NCBI RefSeq assembly: GCF_000209655.1
Contig: NC_015458.1
Span: 3,782,001-3,846,000, forward strand
DNA from: Pusillimonas sp. T7-7
Lineage (GTDB): Bacteria > Pseudomonadota > Gammaproteobacteria > Burkholderiales > Burkholderiaceae_B
Direction of reading: 5' to 3'
DNA: 64,000 nt
Both the position numbers and the translations under genes were made by a program. Position 1 is the first letter of the stretch. Each line of letters begins with the position of its first letter. Positions 1-8,593 of the stretch are shown one piece after another. The notes under the pieces were generated by a model. It was given only the letters and a program-made list of their open reading frames with translations. It ran no database searches and was not told where the DNA came from.

Positions 1-176
1 TGGGTTGACATGGAAGGGGTATGTATCGACCCGGTCACTGCACAAGTAATAATGACTTTATTGGATGTTCTCAAGTTGGTCTCCTGTTCGGGGCAGCAGG
101 CATGCTGTACGCCGATAGAGGCTAACTCAGAACGATAGGGGTGGCAAGCTTCGATAAGCCGCCGACATGCTGGTGT
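1..176. other. Stretch without a recognised gene
   Basis: I see no convincing coding region, RNA gene or regulatory element in the first 176 bases. The short forward frame that starts near 141 runs antisense to the VOC remnant and has no family character. Confidence 0.4.
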
Positions 177-428
177 TCAGAATGTGATTTTTACAGACGG
201 TGCGCTGCGCTGGGCCTTGCCGTGGAACACCGCTTCAATATTGTTGCCATCCGGATCCAGAACAAAGGCGGCATAGTAGTCGGGGTGGTAATCACGGATT
301 CCAGGCGCGCCGTTATCCCGTCCGCCCGCAGCGAGTGCTGCCTTATAAAACGCGTCGACCATGGCCTTGTCCTGTGCCTGAAAGGCCGGATGCTTACATT
401 TGTGGTCACCATTGCCCGAAGAATACAC
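177..428 (-). pseudogene. VOC/glyoxalase-family protein, C-terminal remnant
   Basis: The 83-residue reverse frame (GTG start) carries the C-terminal part of a vicinal-oxygen-chelate (glyoxalase I-like) protein. It has the helix DKAMVDAFYKAALAAGG, then the metal-site strand AAFVLDPDGNNIEAV, whose last Glu is the usual metal ligand. Family members are normally about 120-140 residues with two beta-alpha-beta-beta-beta units; here the N-terminal unit is absent. The frame begins inside the 3' end of the upstream sulfatase gene (overlap 406-428), so it has no start region of its own. I infer a truncated, probably non-functional remnant. A short readthrough or frameshifted product is possible but less likely. 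Confidence 0.6.
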
Positions 429-1968
429 CTGCCTTCTTGTACGCGTTGGTGCCTAGCTCGACAGCTTCGTAGCTGACTGTTGTACGCCGCTTCAGACCTG
501 CAAACCATGTCAGCAGGCGCTCGCGGCATTCGGCCCGTACCGGAGCATAGGCGGGATCCTGGCCCAGGTCGTGGAATTGATCCGGGTCTGCATGCAGATC
601 GTAAAGCTGCTCCGGTTCGTCCAGCCAGTACACATAGCGCCACTGGTCTGTGCGGACGGACCAGGCGCGGGCATTTTGCGGTGTCTTCCTGGTGAGCAAC
701 CTTGAAAGCCGATAGCTGTAATCCAGCTCTGAAAAAACACAATCCCGCCATTCTGTCGGATGCCCATGCAAGATGGGCAGCAAGCTGCGCCCTTCCAGAC
801 GGTGCATGGGCAGGGGTTGCTCCAACCAAGCGAGGATGGTGGGCAGAATATCTACGGACTCCACCATTTTTGACTCGGCTGTGCCCCGGGTAGCGTCAGC
901 TTCCGCGGAAGGATCGACCACGATCATGGGTACCTGCTGTACGGTGTCGTAGAACAGTTCTTTTTCGCCCAGCCAGTGATCCCCAAGGAAGTCGCCATGG
1001 TCAGCCGTGAAGACGATCAGGGTGTCGTCCATGAGCCCGGTGCGTTCCATATGATCGAATAGCCGGCCCAGTTGATCGTCCAGCTGCGTGATGAGCCCCT
1101 GATATGCAGGCCGCACAGTGCGTATGCATTCATCCATTGAAAAACTGATGCTTTCTTCGTGTTGGCGATACGCTGCCAGCACGGGGTGTGCGTTGTGTCG
1201 TTCGGCCTCGTTGCGCACGACAGGCAGGCACTGCTCAGGGCTGTACATGGCGTGGTAAGGGTCGGGAGCAATATAGGGCCAGTGCGGCTTCACATAGCTT
1301 AAATGCATGACCCAGGGCCGGTCACCTTCTTGCTCCATGAAGCGTAAGGCCTGGTCCGTCATGTAGGCGGTTTCGGAATGCTCTTCGCGCACCAGAGACG
1401 GGTATCGGGCATTGCGCATATGCCAGCCGCTTACCGGCATGCCATCGGGGCCTCGCGCGGAAATCACAAAGTCTGTCCAGGGGTCGCTCGATGCATAGCC
1501 ATGGCGGCGCAAATAGGCCGGATAGCCGCTTTCTTCGCCGGGTTCATGGTGACCATCGTAGCGATCAATCTCTTCGAAGCCGCCATTGCTTAGCAGGCGG
1601 CCCAATTCACTGCCGCCATCCAATGCCAGGCGTTCCAGGCCCGCATGGTCTACCATGACATGAGTCTTCCCTGCCAGCACCAGCTTGCGGTCGCTGGCTC
1701 GCAGGTATTCACCCAGTGTTATTTCTCCTACCGACAACGGCACACGGTTCCAGGTTGCCCCGTGCGTAGAGGGGTAGCGGCCGGTGTAGTAGCTCATGCG
1801 TGAGGGTCCGCACACGCCCGAGTTTACAAAGGCGCATTCAAACCGTACTCCTCTTTTTGCCAGAGCGTCGATATTTGGCGTGCGGATATATGGGTGGCCA
1901 TAGCATGCCAGGTGATCCGCACGCAGTTGATCTGCCATGATGAAAAGAACGTTCTTGGCTGAACTCAT
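406..1968 (-). CDS. Sulfatase-family hydrolase, phosphonate monoester hydrolase-like
   Basis: This 520-residue cytoplasmic protein belongs to the type I sulfatase/alkaline phosphatase superfamily. It shows the N-terminal metal-site Asp (IMADQLRADHL, residues 10-20) and the formylglycine signature CGPSR at residues 53-57, where Cys53 would become formylglycine. A second metal site, TADHGDFLGDH, lies in the C-terminal half. The layout, with RPAYQGLITQLDDQLGRLFD before the DHG motif, resembles phosphonate/phosphate monoester hydrolases more than secreted arylsulfatases; no signal peptide is seen. It lies 28 bp downstream of a Bug receptor gene on the same strand, so the two probably form one transcript. 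Substrate is unknown: sulfate esters, phosphonate monoesters or phosphodiesters are all possible. Confidence 0.85.
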   Translation of the reverse strand: MSSAKNVLFIMADQLRADHLACYGHPYIRTPNIDALAKRGVRFECAFVNSGVCGPSRMSYYTGRYPSTHGATWNRVPLSVGEITLGEYLRASDRKLVLAGKTHVMVDHAGLERLALDGGSELGRLLSNGGFEEIDRYDGHHEPGEESGYPAYLRRHGYASSDPWTDFVISARGPDGMPVSGWHMRNARYPSLVREEHSETAYMTDQALRFMEQEGDRPWVMHLSYVKPHWPYIAPDPYHAMYSPEQCLPVVRNEAERHNAHPVLAAYRQHEESISFSMDECIRTVRPAYQGLITQLDDQLGRLFDHMERTGLMDDTLIVFTADHGDFLGDHWLGEKELFYDTVQQVPMIVVDPSAEADATRGTAESKMVESVDILPTILAWLEQPLPMHRLEGRSLLPILHGHPTEWRDCVFSELDYSYRLSRLLTRKTPQNARAWSVRTDQWRYVYWLDEPEQLYDLHADPDQFHDLGQDPAYAPVRAECRERLLTWFAGLKRRTTVSYEAVELGTNAYKKAGVFFGQW

Positions 1969-1996
1969 CGGTGTTGCCTGATACTTGTTTATTAAT

Positions 1997-2980
1997 CTAT
2001 TTAGTGACGACGAAGCCTGATGCCTTGACCACGGGAGCCCACTGAGCGCGGAATGCGTCCACCAGCTTGCCCGTTTCCTGTGCGTTGGCAGACACTGGAA
2101 TCAAGTCGCCATCCAGCAGCGTTTTGCGTACCGCAGGATCGGCCGTAACCGATTTGATGACCTCGCCCAGCATGCCGGCTTTGTCCTTGGGCATCGATGA
2201 AGAGGCAAAAAAGGTATTCCAGCCTGATGCCTGCAGGTCGATGCCGGCTTGCTTGAAGGTAGGGACATCTGGCAGGTTCGCTTCGCGCTCTTGCCCCGAC
2301 GAGGCCAGGATGCGTATACGCTTGCCCTGATGCTGGCGGGTCAGTACATCCAGCGTGTCGATGGCTACCGGAACGGCGCCGCCAATCAGGTCGGTAATGA
2401 CGGGCGCTGATCCTCGGTAGCCCACGATCTGGCCTTCGACCCCAATTTGCTTGGCAAGCATCAATCCAAAGAAATGCGGCAGGCTGCCGGTTGCGGGAAC
2501 GCCAACATTGAACTGTTCGGGATTGGACTTGGCCCAATCAACCAGACCTTGCATATCCTTGATTTGGCTGTCTGCGGAGACGGCAACGCCAAAACCATAC
2601 TCAGTCACCATGGATACAGGCTGGAAGTCTTTTTCTGCGTCGTAGGCCAGGCTCTCAAAAACAAGGGGCGCCACCACCATCACAGCGGGGTTGCCCAACA
2701 GGAGCATATTGTCATTGGGGCCGGCGTTCTTGACATGCTGCGCGGCAATACGGCCGCCCGCACCTGTTTTATTCTCGACAACGACAGATACGCCCAGCTT
2801 GTCCTGCAAGTTGTTCGCCACGATACGGGCGGCGCGATCAGTGGCGCCGCCGGGCGCGTAACCCACGACTATGGTTAGCGGTTCGGACAGCTTGCTTGCC
2901 GTACCTTGTGCGGCGCCCGCGGTGCAAGCGGCGAACAGGAGGCCGGGCAGCAAGGCTGCCCGGATGGTGCTCTTGATCAT
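1997..2980 (-). CDS. Bug/TctC-family periplasmic solute-binding protein
   Basis: This 327-residue protein has an N-terminal signal peptide (hydrophobic core ALLPGLLFAACTAGAA) and a mature part typical of tripartite tricarboxylate transporter receptors. Family motifs include IVVGYAPGGATDRAARI and VENKTGAGG near the start, and a GSLPHF ligand loop in the middle. These receptors bind small carboxylates, often without a dedicated TctA/TctB membrane pair. None is present here, as is common for the expanded Bug families of Bordetella relatives. It precedes the sulfatase-like gene by 28 bp and is divergent from a MarR regulator, so the ligand may be the substrate or product of that hydrolase. That link is inference. 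Confidence 0.9.
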   Translation of the reverse strand: MIKSTIRAALLPGLLFAACTAGAAQGTASKLSEPLTIVVGYAPGGATDRAARIVANNLQDKLGVSVVVENKTGAGGRIAAQHVKNAGPNDNMLLLGNPAVMVVAPLVFESLAYDAEKDFQPVSMVTEYGFGVAVSADSQIKDMQGLVDWAKSNPEQFNVGVPATGSLPHFFGLMLAKQIGVEGQIVGYRGSAPVITDLIGGAVPVAIDTLDVLTRQHQGKRIRILASSGQEREANLPDVPTFKQAGIDLQASGWNTFFASSSMPKDKAGMLGEVIKSVTADPAVRKTLLDGDLIPVSANAQETGKLVDAFRAQWAPVVKASGFVVTK

Positions 2981-2997
2981 GATGGGGTCTCCTCAGA

Positions 2998-3059
2998 CTT
3001 GATTTGTCTTAATATTGAGAGGCAGCTTACCAAGCGGAACATTAATTGTTCTAATCAAG
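2998..3059. promoter_or_regulatory. Possible MarR operator between bug and marR
   Basis: The gap between the divergent Bug and MarR genes contains a 7-bp inverted repeat, CTTGATT at 2998-3004 and AATCAAG at 3053-3059. The right arm lies in an AT-rich partial palindrome (TTGTTCTAATCAA). Its place between a MarR gene and its likely target fits autoregulation, but the match is short and could be chance. Confidence 0.25.
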
Positions 3060-3100
3060 TATCTGGCCGTCAGGGAAAGTTCTGACCTATAGGCACGAAA

Positions 3101-3637
3101 ATGACAGACTCTATACAGGGGGCATTGCGCACCGCTGCTGCGCCGGACGGCCTGCCGACGCTGGGCGAGATGATGATGTTCAGGCTGTACCGCGCATGGT
3201 CGGCGGGCAACCCCATCTTTACGCGCTTGTGTGAGGGGCGCTTTAACATCACTCGCCGCGAGTGGCGCTTGTTGGCGATTGCAGTACAGCATGCCAGTCT
3301 GACTTCTACCCAATTGGCCCACGCGGCCGCGCTGGATGCGCCACGTACGTCGCGTGCAGTGAGCTCTTTATGTGGCAAAGGCCTGCTGGCGCGCAGCCGT
3401 GACCCTGGCGACGCCCGAACCGTACATGTATCCGTCACTGAGCAGGGCTTGGGCCTGTATCAGCAGATTATGCCGGTGGTTGCATCGCTGAATGATGTGA
3501 TCTTTCAGGATCTGGATACCTCAGAGCTACAAGCTCTGGGGTCCATGCTGGATCGTATCGTACGCCGGGCGGAGCAAATGATTGAAGACGACTTGGTCAA
3601 GGAAAGGCCGCACAGAAGCCGCCCGGGCAAGGCATAG
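3101..3637 (+). CDS. MarR-family transcriptional regulator
   Basis: This 178-residue protein has the MarR winged-helix layout. A helical N-terminus is followed by NITRREWRLLAIAV, the recognition region TSTQLAHAAALDAPRTSRAV, and the wing ARSRDPGDARTVHVSVTEQG, in which Asp-x-Arg is the family's wing hallmark. A C-terminal dimerisation helix completes it. It is transcribed away from the Bug-sulfatase pair with 120 bp between the starts, the usual arrangement for a MarR repressor that controls its neighbour and itself. The effector is unknown. Confidence 0.88.
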   Translation: MTDSIQGALRTAAAPDGLPTLGEMMMFRLYRAWSAGNPIFTRLCEGRFNITRREWRLLAIAVQHASLTSTQLAHAAALDAPRTSRAVSSLCGKGLLARSRDPGDARTVHVSVTEQGLGLYQQIMPVVASLNDVIFQDLDTSELQALGSMLDRIVRRAEQMIEDDLVKERPHRSRPGKA

Positions 3638-3669
3638 AAGCACGACTCCATACAAAGAGCCGACAAGGC

Positions 3670-4584
3670 TTACCGCTCACCCGCCTCCATATCGCGCACC
3701 AACTGTTTCATGGCGGCAAGTTGTGCAGGCGTCAAGGGCCATGCAGCAGGCGGCCTGGCCGGCCCGCAGTCATTGCCCACCAACTGCAGTGCGGCCTTTA
3801 CGCCGGTAACGTTTGTGCCATTGAACTCTTCAGCGCGTATGGCCTCGAATGCCTCTATACGCCGAATCAATTGCATGGCAAGCGCGTAATCGTTTGCGCG
3901 CAGCGCCTGCAGTATGGCAACCGATTTTTCAGGCCAGATATTGATGAGTCCCGACGTAAAGCCTTGTGCGCCCACCGCACACAGTGCTGGGGCCCAGGTT
4001 TCCGCCAGGCCGCCCACCCAGATGACATCGGGGTTTGCTTGTTGAATGGCTTTGGCCAGATTCATGGCGTTGGGCGTAGCCCATTTTACGCCCGCAACCG
4101 ATGGAATCTGCGTCAGGCTGACAATGGCGTCCGTACCTATGGCGTCATTGCGCAGGTAGAGCATGACTGGCAAACCATCGGCTGCGTCGGCCACACGCTT
4201 GATGTAGTCGACCAGCCCTCGTGGCGATACAAAGGGGTCCGGCGGCTGATGCACCATGATGCCATCCACGCCTGCCCGGCGGGATGCGCGCGCCAGGGCA
4301 CATGCTTCGTGCACGCTGCGTCCTACACCGTTGATGACCGGTACGCGACCTGCCGCCATGTCCTTTACCGCCTCCATCATGGCTTGCGCCTCGGCGGCCT
4401 GCAGTGCATAGAATTCGCTGGTATTGCCGTTGACGACCAGGATGTCCACGTTTGCAGCTATGGCCCGGGTCATAACCGGTTCAAGCCGTTTTGGGTCTAT
4501 CTTGTCGTTGGCGTCGAATGGTGTTACCAGTATTCCGGAGATGCCGGTCAAGGCCTGGCGCAATGAGTTGGGTATGGTGGTCAT
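3670..4584 (-). CDS. DapA/NanA-superfamily lyase (KDGDH-like)
   Basis: This is a 304-residue TIM-barrel class I aldolase/dehydratase. I chose the ATG at 4584 rather than an upstream frame extension because AAAGGC precedes it at good spacing and MTTIPNSLRQ starts right at the barrel. The Schiff-base lysine is Lys167 in GVKWA and the catalytic tyrosine is Tyr143 in VMLYLRND; NGNTSEF near residue 53 is the substrate-binding loop. The C-terminal GPARPPAAWPLT resembles the GPxRAPL segment of 5-dehydro-4-deoxyglucarate dehydratases. That fits the GarD encoded 5 kb away, which makes this substrate, but other 2-keto-3-deoxy acids are possible. The ThDP enzyme gene lies 58 bp upstream on the same strand. 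Confidence 0.82.
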   Translation of the reverse strand: MTTIPNSLRQALTGISGILVTPFDANDKIDPKRLEPVMTRAIAANVDILVVNGNTSEFYALQAAEAQAMMEAVKDMAAGRVPVINGVGRSVHEACALARASRRAGVDGIMVHQPPDPFVSPRGLVDYIKRVADAADGLPVMLYLRNDAIGTDAIVSLTQIPSVAGVKWATPNAMNLAKAIQQANPDVIWVGGLAETWAPALCAVGAQGFTSGLINIWPEKSVAILQALRANDYALAMQLIRRIEAFEAIRAEEFNGTNVTGVKAALQLVGNDCGPARPPAAWPLTPAQLAAMKQLVRDMEAGER

Positions 4585-4642
4585 GGTGCTGCCTTTTAAA
4601 AAATGGTCGTGCGGAACTGCGTGAAACAGAGGCCGCTTGTCG

Positions 4643-6367
4643 TCAGAGGATGACGCTGGTTCGTACATCGGCGTCGTCTGCCAACCTCATGGACGGCGTG
4701 ATTTGGCGCGGATCCACTTGCAGCTCCAGAAGAGCCAGGCCTGCGGCATCCTGGGCCCGTTTGAATGCGGCCGGAAAGTCATTGGCGTGGGTCACGGTTT
4801 CAGCATGAGCGCCAAAAGATCGGGCGAGCGCCGTATAGTCCGGCCCCTTCAAACGGGTTCCGCTGATCCGATCCGGGTGATGGCGTTCCTGGTGCATGCG
4901 TATGGTTCCATACATGCCGTTGTTGACTACCAACACGATGAGCGAGGCGCCATATTCCGCCGCCGTGGACAATTCTTGCGGATACATCAGGAAGCAGCCG
5001 TCGCCGGCAACGCACACTACGCTGCGGTCAGTGTGACGCAGGGCGGCAGCAACAGCGGCAGGCAGGCCGTAGCCCATGGCGCCGCAGGTGCTGGCCAGCT
5101 CTGTCCGGCCAGCCCGATATTGATAAAAACGGTGCAGCCACACGGAATAGTTTCCGGCGCCATTGGTCAGGATGGCGTCGTCAGGCAAGGACTCAGACAG
5201 ATGCTGGACGACCGCAGCCATGTCCACCCCGCTATGCTTGGGCGACAGGGCAGGAGCCATGCAAAAGGCTTCATGATCAGCGCGTGCGCTTTGCGTCTGT
5301 TCTTGCCACGGCAGCTGGACGGGTGCGGCGGTTTGGGCCAGCACCGACACGGCGGACTCAATATCGCACTGTACGGCCACTTTGGCCTGGTAAACCCGAC
5401 CCAGCTCGTTCACGTCGGCATGAATATGGATTAAATCCTGTTTGCTGCGCCCCGGCGTCAGCAGGCTATAGCTGTCGGTGCTGACGTCTCCCAATCGTGT
5501 TCCTATGGCCAGAATCAGGTCTGCTTCGCGGATGCGCTGTGCGAGTTTGGGGTTCATGCCCAGGCTCATATGGCCAACATAATGCGGATCCCGATTGTCC
5601 AGAATATCCTGACGACGGAAGGCGCAGGCAACAGGCAGTTTCCAGCGATGCACGAAGCTGGATAGTGCCGCGCGGCTCGATTCGCTCCAGTTTGAGCCTC
5701 CGACCACCACCAGAGGGCGTTGTGCCTGACCCAAGGCCGCGGTAATTTGTTCTTGAGTCTGCACCGATAGGGCGCAAGCCTGAACGGGGGAGGCAGGGCA
5801 GTCGGGTGCGTGGCAGGGTTCGGTCAGCATGTCCTCTGGCAGGGATACGACCACAGGCCCGGGCCGGCCCGATACGGCCGTATGAAACGCGCGGGCAATG
5901 ATTTCGGGTATGCGGTTGGCGTCTGTGATTTCGACCACCCATTTGGCCAGCGAACCGAACATCGCCTGGTAATCCACTTCCTGAAAGGCTTCACGGCCAG
6001 CTTGATCGCGTGCGATCTGGCCTACGAACAGAATCATCGGGGTGGAGTCTTGTTGTGCGATATGCACGCCAATGCTTGCATGCGTGGCGCCTGGTCCGCG
6101 TGTGACCATGCAGATTCCAGGCCTGCCTGTCAGTTTGCCGTCGGCCTCGGCCATATTGGCGGCCCCGCCCTCGTGCTTGGCCACGACCAACTCTATTTCG
6201 TCCGCATCATGGAGGGCATTCAGCACTTCCAGATAACTTTCGCCTGGCACACAGAAGATGCGATCCACGCCGTGCACGCGCAAGGCGTCAACGATGGCCT
6301 GCCCCCCGCTGCGGGGATTTGTTCCGGTGTCCGTATCCTTATTCATGGATGCAGTCGCACTCTTCAT
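4643..6367 (-). CDS. Thiamine diphosphate-dependent enzyme, acetolactate synthase-like
   Basis: This 574-residue protein has the three-domain build of acetolactate synthase-type enzymes. The N-terminal PYR domain carries the catalytic Glu66 in AKHEGGAANMA. A central domain includes the RPGPVVVSLPEDML segment, and the C-terminal PP domain has the ThDP/Mg motif starting VAGDGCFLMYP and ending VVNNGMYG. A glyoxylate carboligase would lack the Glu, so that activity is unlikely. AAGGAG sits just upstream of the ATG at 6367. It is divergent from a Bug receptor and upstream of the DapA-like lyase, with which it may be co-transcribed. The 2-keto acid substrate cannot be read from sequence. Confidence 0.85.
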   Translation of the reverse strand: MKSATASMNKDTDTGTNPRSGGQAIVDALRVHGVDRIFCVPGESYLEVLNALHDADEIELVVAKHEGGAANMAEADGKLTGRPGICMVTRGPGATHASIGVHIAQQDSTPMILFVGQIARDQAGREAFQEVDYQAMFGSLAKWVVEITDANRIPEIIARAFHTAVSGRPGPVVVSLPEDMLTEPCHAPDCPASPVQACALSVQTQEQITAALGQAQRPLVVVGGSNWSESSRAALSSFVHRWKLPVACAFRRQDILDNRDPHYVGHMSLGMNPKLAQRIREADLILAIGTRLGDVSTDSYSLLTPGRSKQDLIHIHADVNELGRVYQAKVAVQCDIESAVSVLAQTAAPVQLPWQEQTQSARADHEAFCMAPALSPKHSGVDMAAVVQHLSESLPDDAILTNGAGNYSVWLHRFYQYRAGRTELASTCGAMGYGLPAAVAAALRHTDRSVVCVAGDGCFLMYPQELSTAAEYGASLIVLVVNNGMYGTIRMHQERHHPDRISGTRLKGPDYTALARSFGAHAETVTHANDFPAAFKRAQDAAGLALLELQVDPRQITPSMRLADDADVRTSVIL

Positions 6368-6591
6368 CTGCCTTCTCCTTGGAAATCAATATGCCTGATG
6401 GATGGCGATGCAGTGTATAGAGGCATTGATGCTTGGGGGTATGGCCGGCCCTTCATTTCTGATATGTAGAAAACACATAGCCCACAGCAGTTGCCTGCAC
6501 CTAGAATCGTCCCGGTCCCTTGCCAGAGGCGTGATTCCGTCGCTGGTGCTCGGGTAGTCATGCAAGATAAAAACTCAGGAGACTTTGATTC

Positions 6592-7581
6592 ATGAAGAAC
6601 ATCAAGAAGCCGTTGTTGACGCTGCTCGGCACGATTGCGCTGGGCGTGGCTTGCGCATCGCCAGCTGTAGCCAACGAGGCATGGCCGGAACAAGCTATAA
6701 CGTACGTTGTGCCGTTCTCACCTGGCGGCGCCACGGATATTATCGGGCGTACATACAGCAGCATCATCGGTAAAACACTGGGTGAGTCTGTGGTGGTCGA
6801 GAACAGGCCGGGTACGGGCGGCAGCCTGGGCTCGGCCTATGCATCCCGTGCCAAGCCCGACGGCTACACCATAGTGGGCGGTACGATCAGCTCGCATTCG
6901 ATCAATGTCAGCATGTACCCGTCGATCGGCTACGATCCGATCACGTCGTTCACGCCAGTCATCCTTACCGGCACTTTGCCCAATGTGGTGGTGGTTCGTG
7001 CCGATAGCGATATCAAGTCGGTGGACGACTTGATCAACAGAGCCAAGACCAAGCAAGACGGCGTGACGTTCGGCTCTTCCGGCGTAGGATCTTCGCAGCA
7101 CCTGGCTGGTGAGTTGTTTGCCAAAACCATAGGCGCCAAGATGCTGCATGTGCCATACAAGGGTAGCGCACCGTCATTGCAGGCTCTGGTTGCCGGCGAT
7201 ATTGACCTGCTGTTCGACAACATCACATCGGCTGTTCCCTTGATCGAATCGGGACAGCTGCGGGCGTTGGCCGTAACATCTTCGACGCCGGCGGAAGCTC
7301 TTCCTGGTGTAAAACCGCTCAAGGAGCTGGGCCTGGACGACTATGAGGTTGTGTCCTGGCAGGCAGTCTTCGCACCGGCAGGAACACCCAAGCCCATAGT
7401 CGACAAGCTCTATAAGGCTATGCATGCCGCCCTGCAAAAACCGGAAGTACAAGAACGCTTCAAGTCGCTGGGGCTGACAATTTCTGGTGCTGGGCCGGAA
7501 GAGCTGGGTGCTTTCCAGAAGGCGGAAGTAGAGAAATGGGCTGCTGTTGTCAAAAGCGCGAATCTCAAGGTGCAGAACTGA
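6592..7581 (+). CDS. Bug/TctC-family periplasmic solute-binding protein
   Basis: This 329-residue protein starts with a signal peptide (GTIALGVACASPAVANE, cleavage near residue 24), followed by the receptor core: ITYVVPFSPGGATDIIGR, VENRPGTGGSLGS and a GVGSSQHLAGELF ligand loop. CAGGAG lies about 10 bases before the ATG. It is the second Bug receptor here and again has no TctA/TctB partner nearby. It is divergent from the ThDP enzyme and convergent with the LysR gene, overlapping its 3' end by 17 bp. The ligand is probably a carboxylate used by the surrounding enzymes. Confidence 0.9.
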   Translation: MKNIKKPLLTLLGTIALGVACASPAVANEAWPEQAITYVVPFSPGGATDIIGRTYSSIIGKTLGESVVVENRPGTGGSLGSAYASRAKPDGYTIVGGTISSHSINVSMYPSIGYDPITSFTPVILTGTLPNVVVVRADSDIKSVDDLINRAKTKQDGVTFGSSGVGSSQHLAGELFAKTIGAKMLHVPYKGSAPSLQALVAGDIDLLFDNITSAVPLIESGQLRALAVTSSTPAEALPGVKPLKELGLDDYEVVSWQAVFAPAGTPKPIVDKLYKAMHAALQKPEVQERFKSLGLTISGAGPEELGAFQKAEVEKWAAVVKSANLKVQN

Positions 7582-8527
7582 GCTTTTGAGCGTGGGACGA
7601 CTGATATTCCCTGGCACCGGGCCAGCGACCGCTGGATACCCGGTCGCCAACAAGCTGCCGTATTTGCTGCAGGATGTCCCACTGCCCGACCACGGCCGGC
7701 CGGTTTCGGGCGGTGGCAATGGCGACTTCCCGCACGACCTCCGGTTCAACAAGCCGCGCAGCCTGCAGAGTGCCTCGCGCGACTTCGTCGGCTGCGGTGG
7801 CCAGAGGCATAATGGCACAGCCTATGCCGGCCTGGACCAGGTTCTTGGTGATGGCGTTGGACCCGTCCGACTCAACGGCGATCTTCAGGCTGGTGTTGTG
7901 ATCTGCGGCCAGGCTTTGAACCAATCCGCGCACGCCGTGCGGCGTGCTGGGCAAAATCAGTTGCCGCTCCAGCATTTCGGGAACCGTGATGCTGGGTCCC
8001 AGGGCAGGGGAGTCTGGTGGCGCGATCAAATACAGGGGCTCGTGCATCAGGATGTCGACATCGACCAGGGCGGACTGGCTGGGCACATAAAGCAACGCGA
8101 TATCGATTTTCCCTTCAACCAGCCAATTGATGATCTGGTGCCCCATGGTTTCGACCATGCGCAGGCGTGTTCCGGGAAAGCGGGCTTGCAAGGTCCGGGC
8201 AATATCGGCAAAGCTGTATTGGGCCAAGGTGGGTTGTGCGGCAATAACCAATTCAGAAGGGCCTTCGTCGGCCAGTGCCATGGCCAGTCTGCGGGTCTCG
8301 TCCAGGGCGTTGGCGACCGCTCGTGCGCGCGTAAGCAAAAGAGTGCCGGCATGGGTAAGCACCACTCCGCGACCGCTGCGGTGAAACAGCCGCACATTCA
8401 GATCAGCTTCCAGTCGGGCAATATGGCGCGTCATGGTTGATTGCTCGATGCCAAGCTCGATGGCCGTTCGCGAGATGCTGCCCAGCTCGGCTATCCGTAC
8501 GAAGTATTCAAGAGAGGTGGGGTTCAC
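7565..8527 (-). CDS. LysR-family transcriptional regulator
   Basis: This 320-residue protein has a LysR helix-turn-helix in the first 65 residues (LEYFVRIAELGSISRTAIEL, then QSTMTRHIARLEADL) and a periplasmic-binding-protein-like effector domain. It is transcribed away from the FMN oxidase/garD pair with only 66 bp between the starts, the classic LysR arrangement, so it probably activates those genes in response to an intermediate of their pathway. Confidence 0.9.
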   Translation of the reverse strand: MNPTSLEYFVRIAELGSISRTAIELGIEQSTMTRHIARLEADLNVRLFHRSGRGVVLTHAGTLLLTRARAVANALDETRRLAMALADEGPSELVIAAQPTLAQYSFADIARTLQARFPGTRLRMVETMGHQIINWLVEGKIDIALLYVPSQSALVDVDILMHEPLYLIAPPDSPALGPSITVPEMLERQLILPSTPHGVRGLVQSLAADHNTSLKIAVESDGSNAITKNLVQAGIGCAIMPLATAADEVARGTLQAARLVEPEVVREVAIATARNRPAVVGQWDILQQIRQLVGDRVSSGRWPGAREYQSSHAQKLSSAP

Positions 8528-8593
8528 GTAATATCAGGCCTCTTGTTCAATGCTGGTCAAACTTGCTTTTTAACTTAATTACCGTACACCCTT

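Noticed and set aside
4643..6367. The ThDP enzyme as glyoxylate carboligase
   Set aside because: Glyoxylate carboligase has Val in place of the catalytic Glu; Glu66 is present here.
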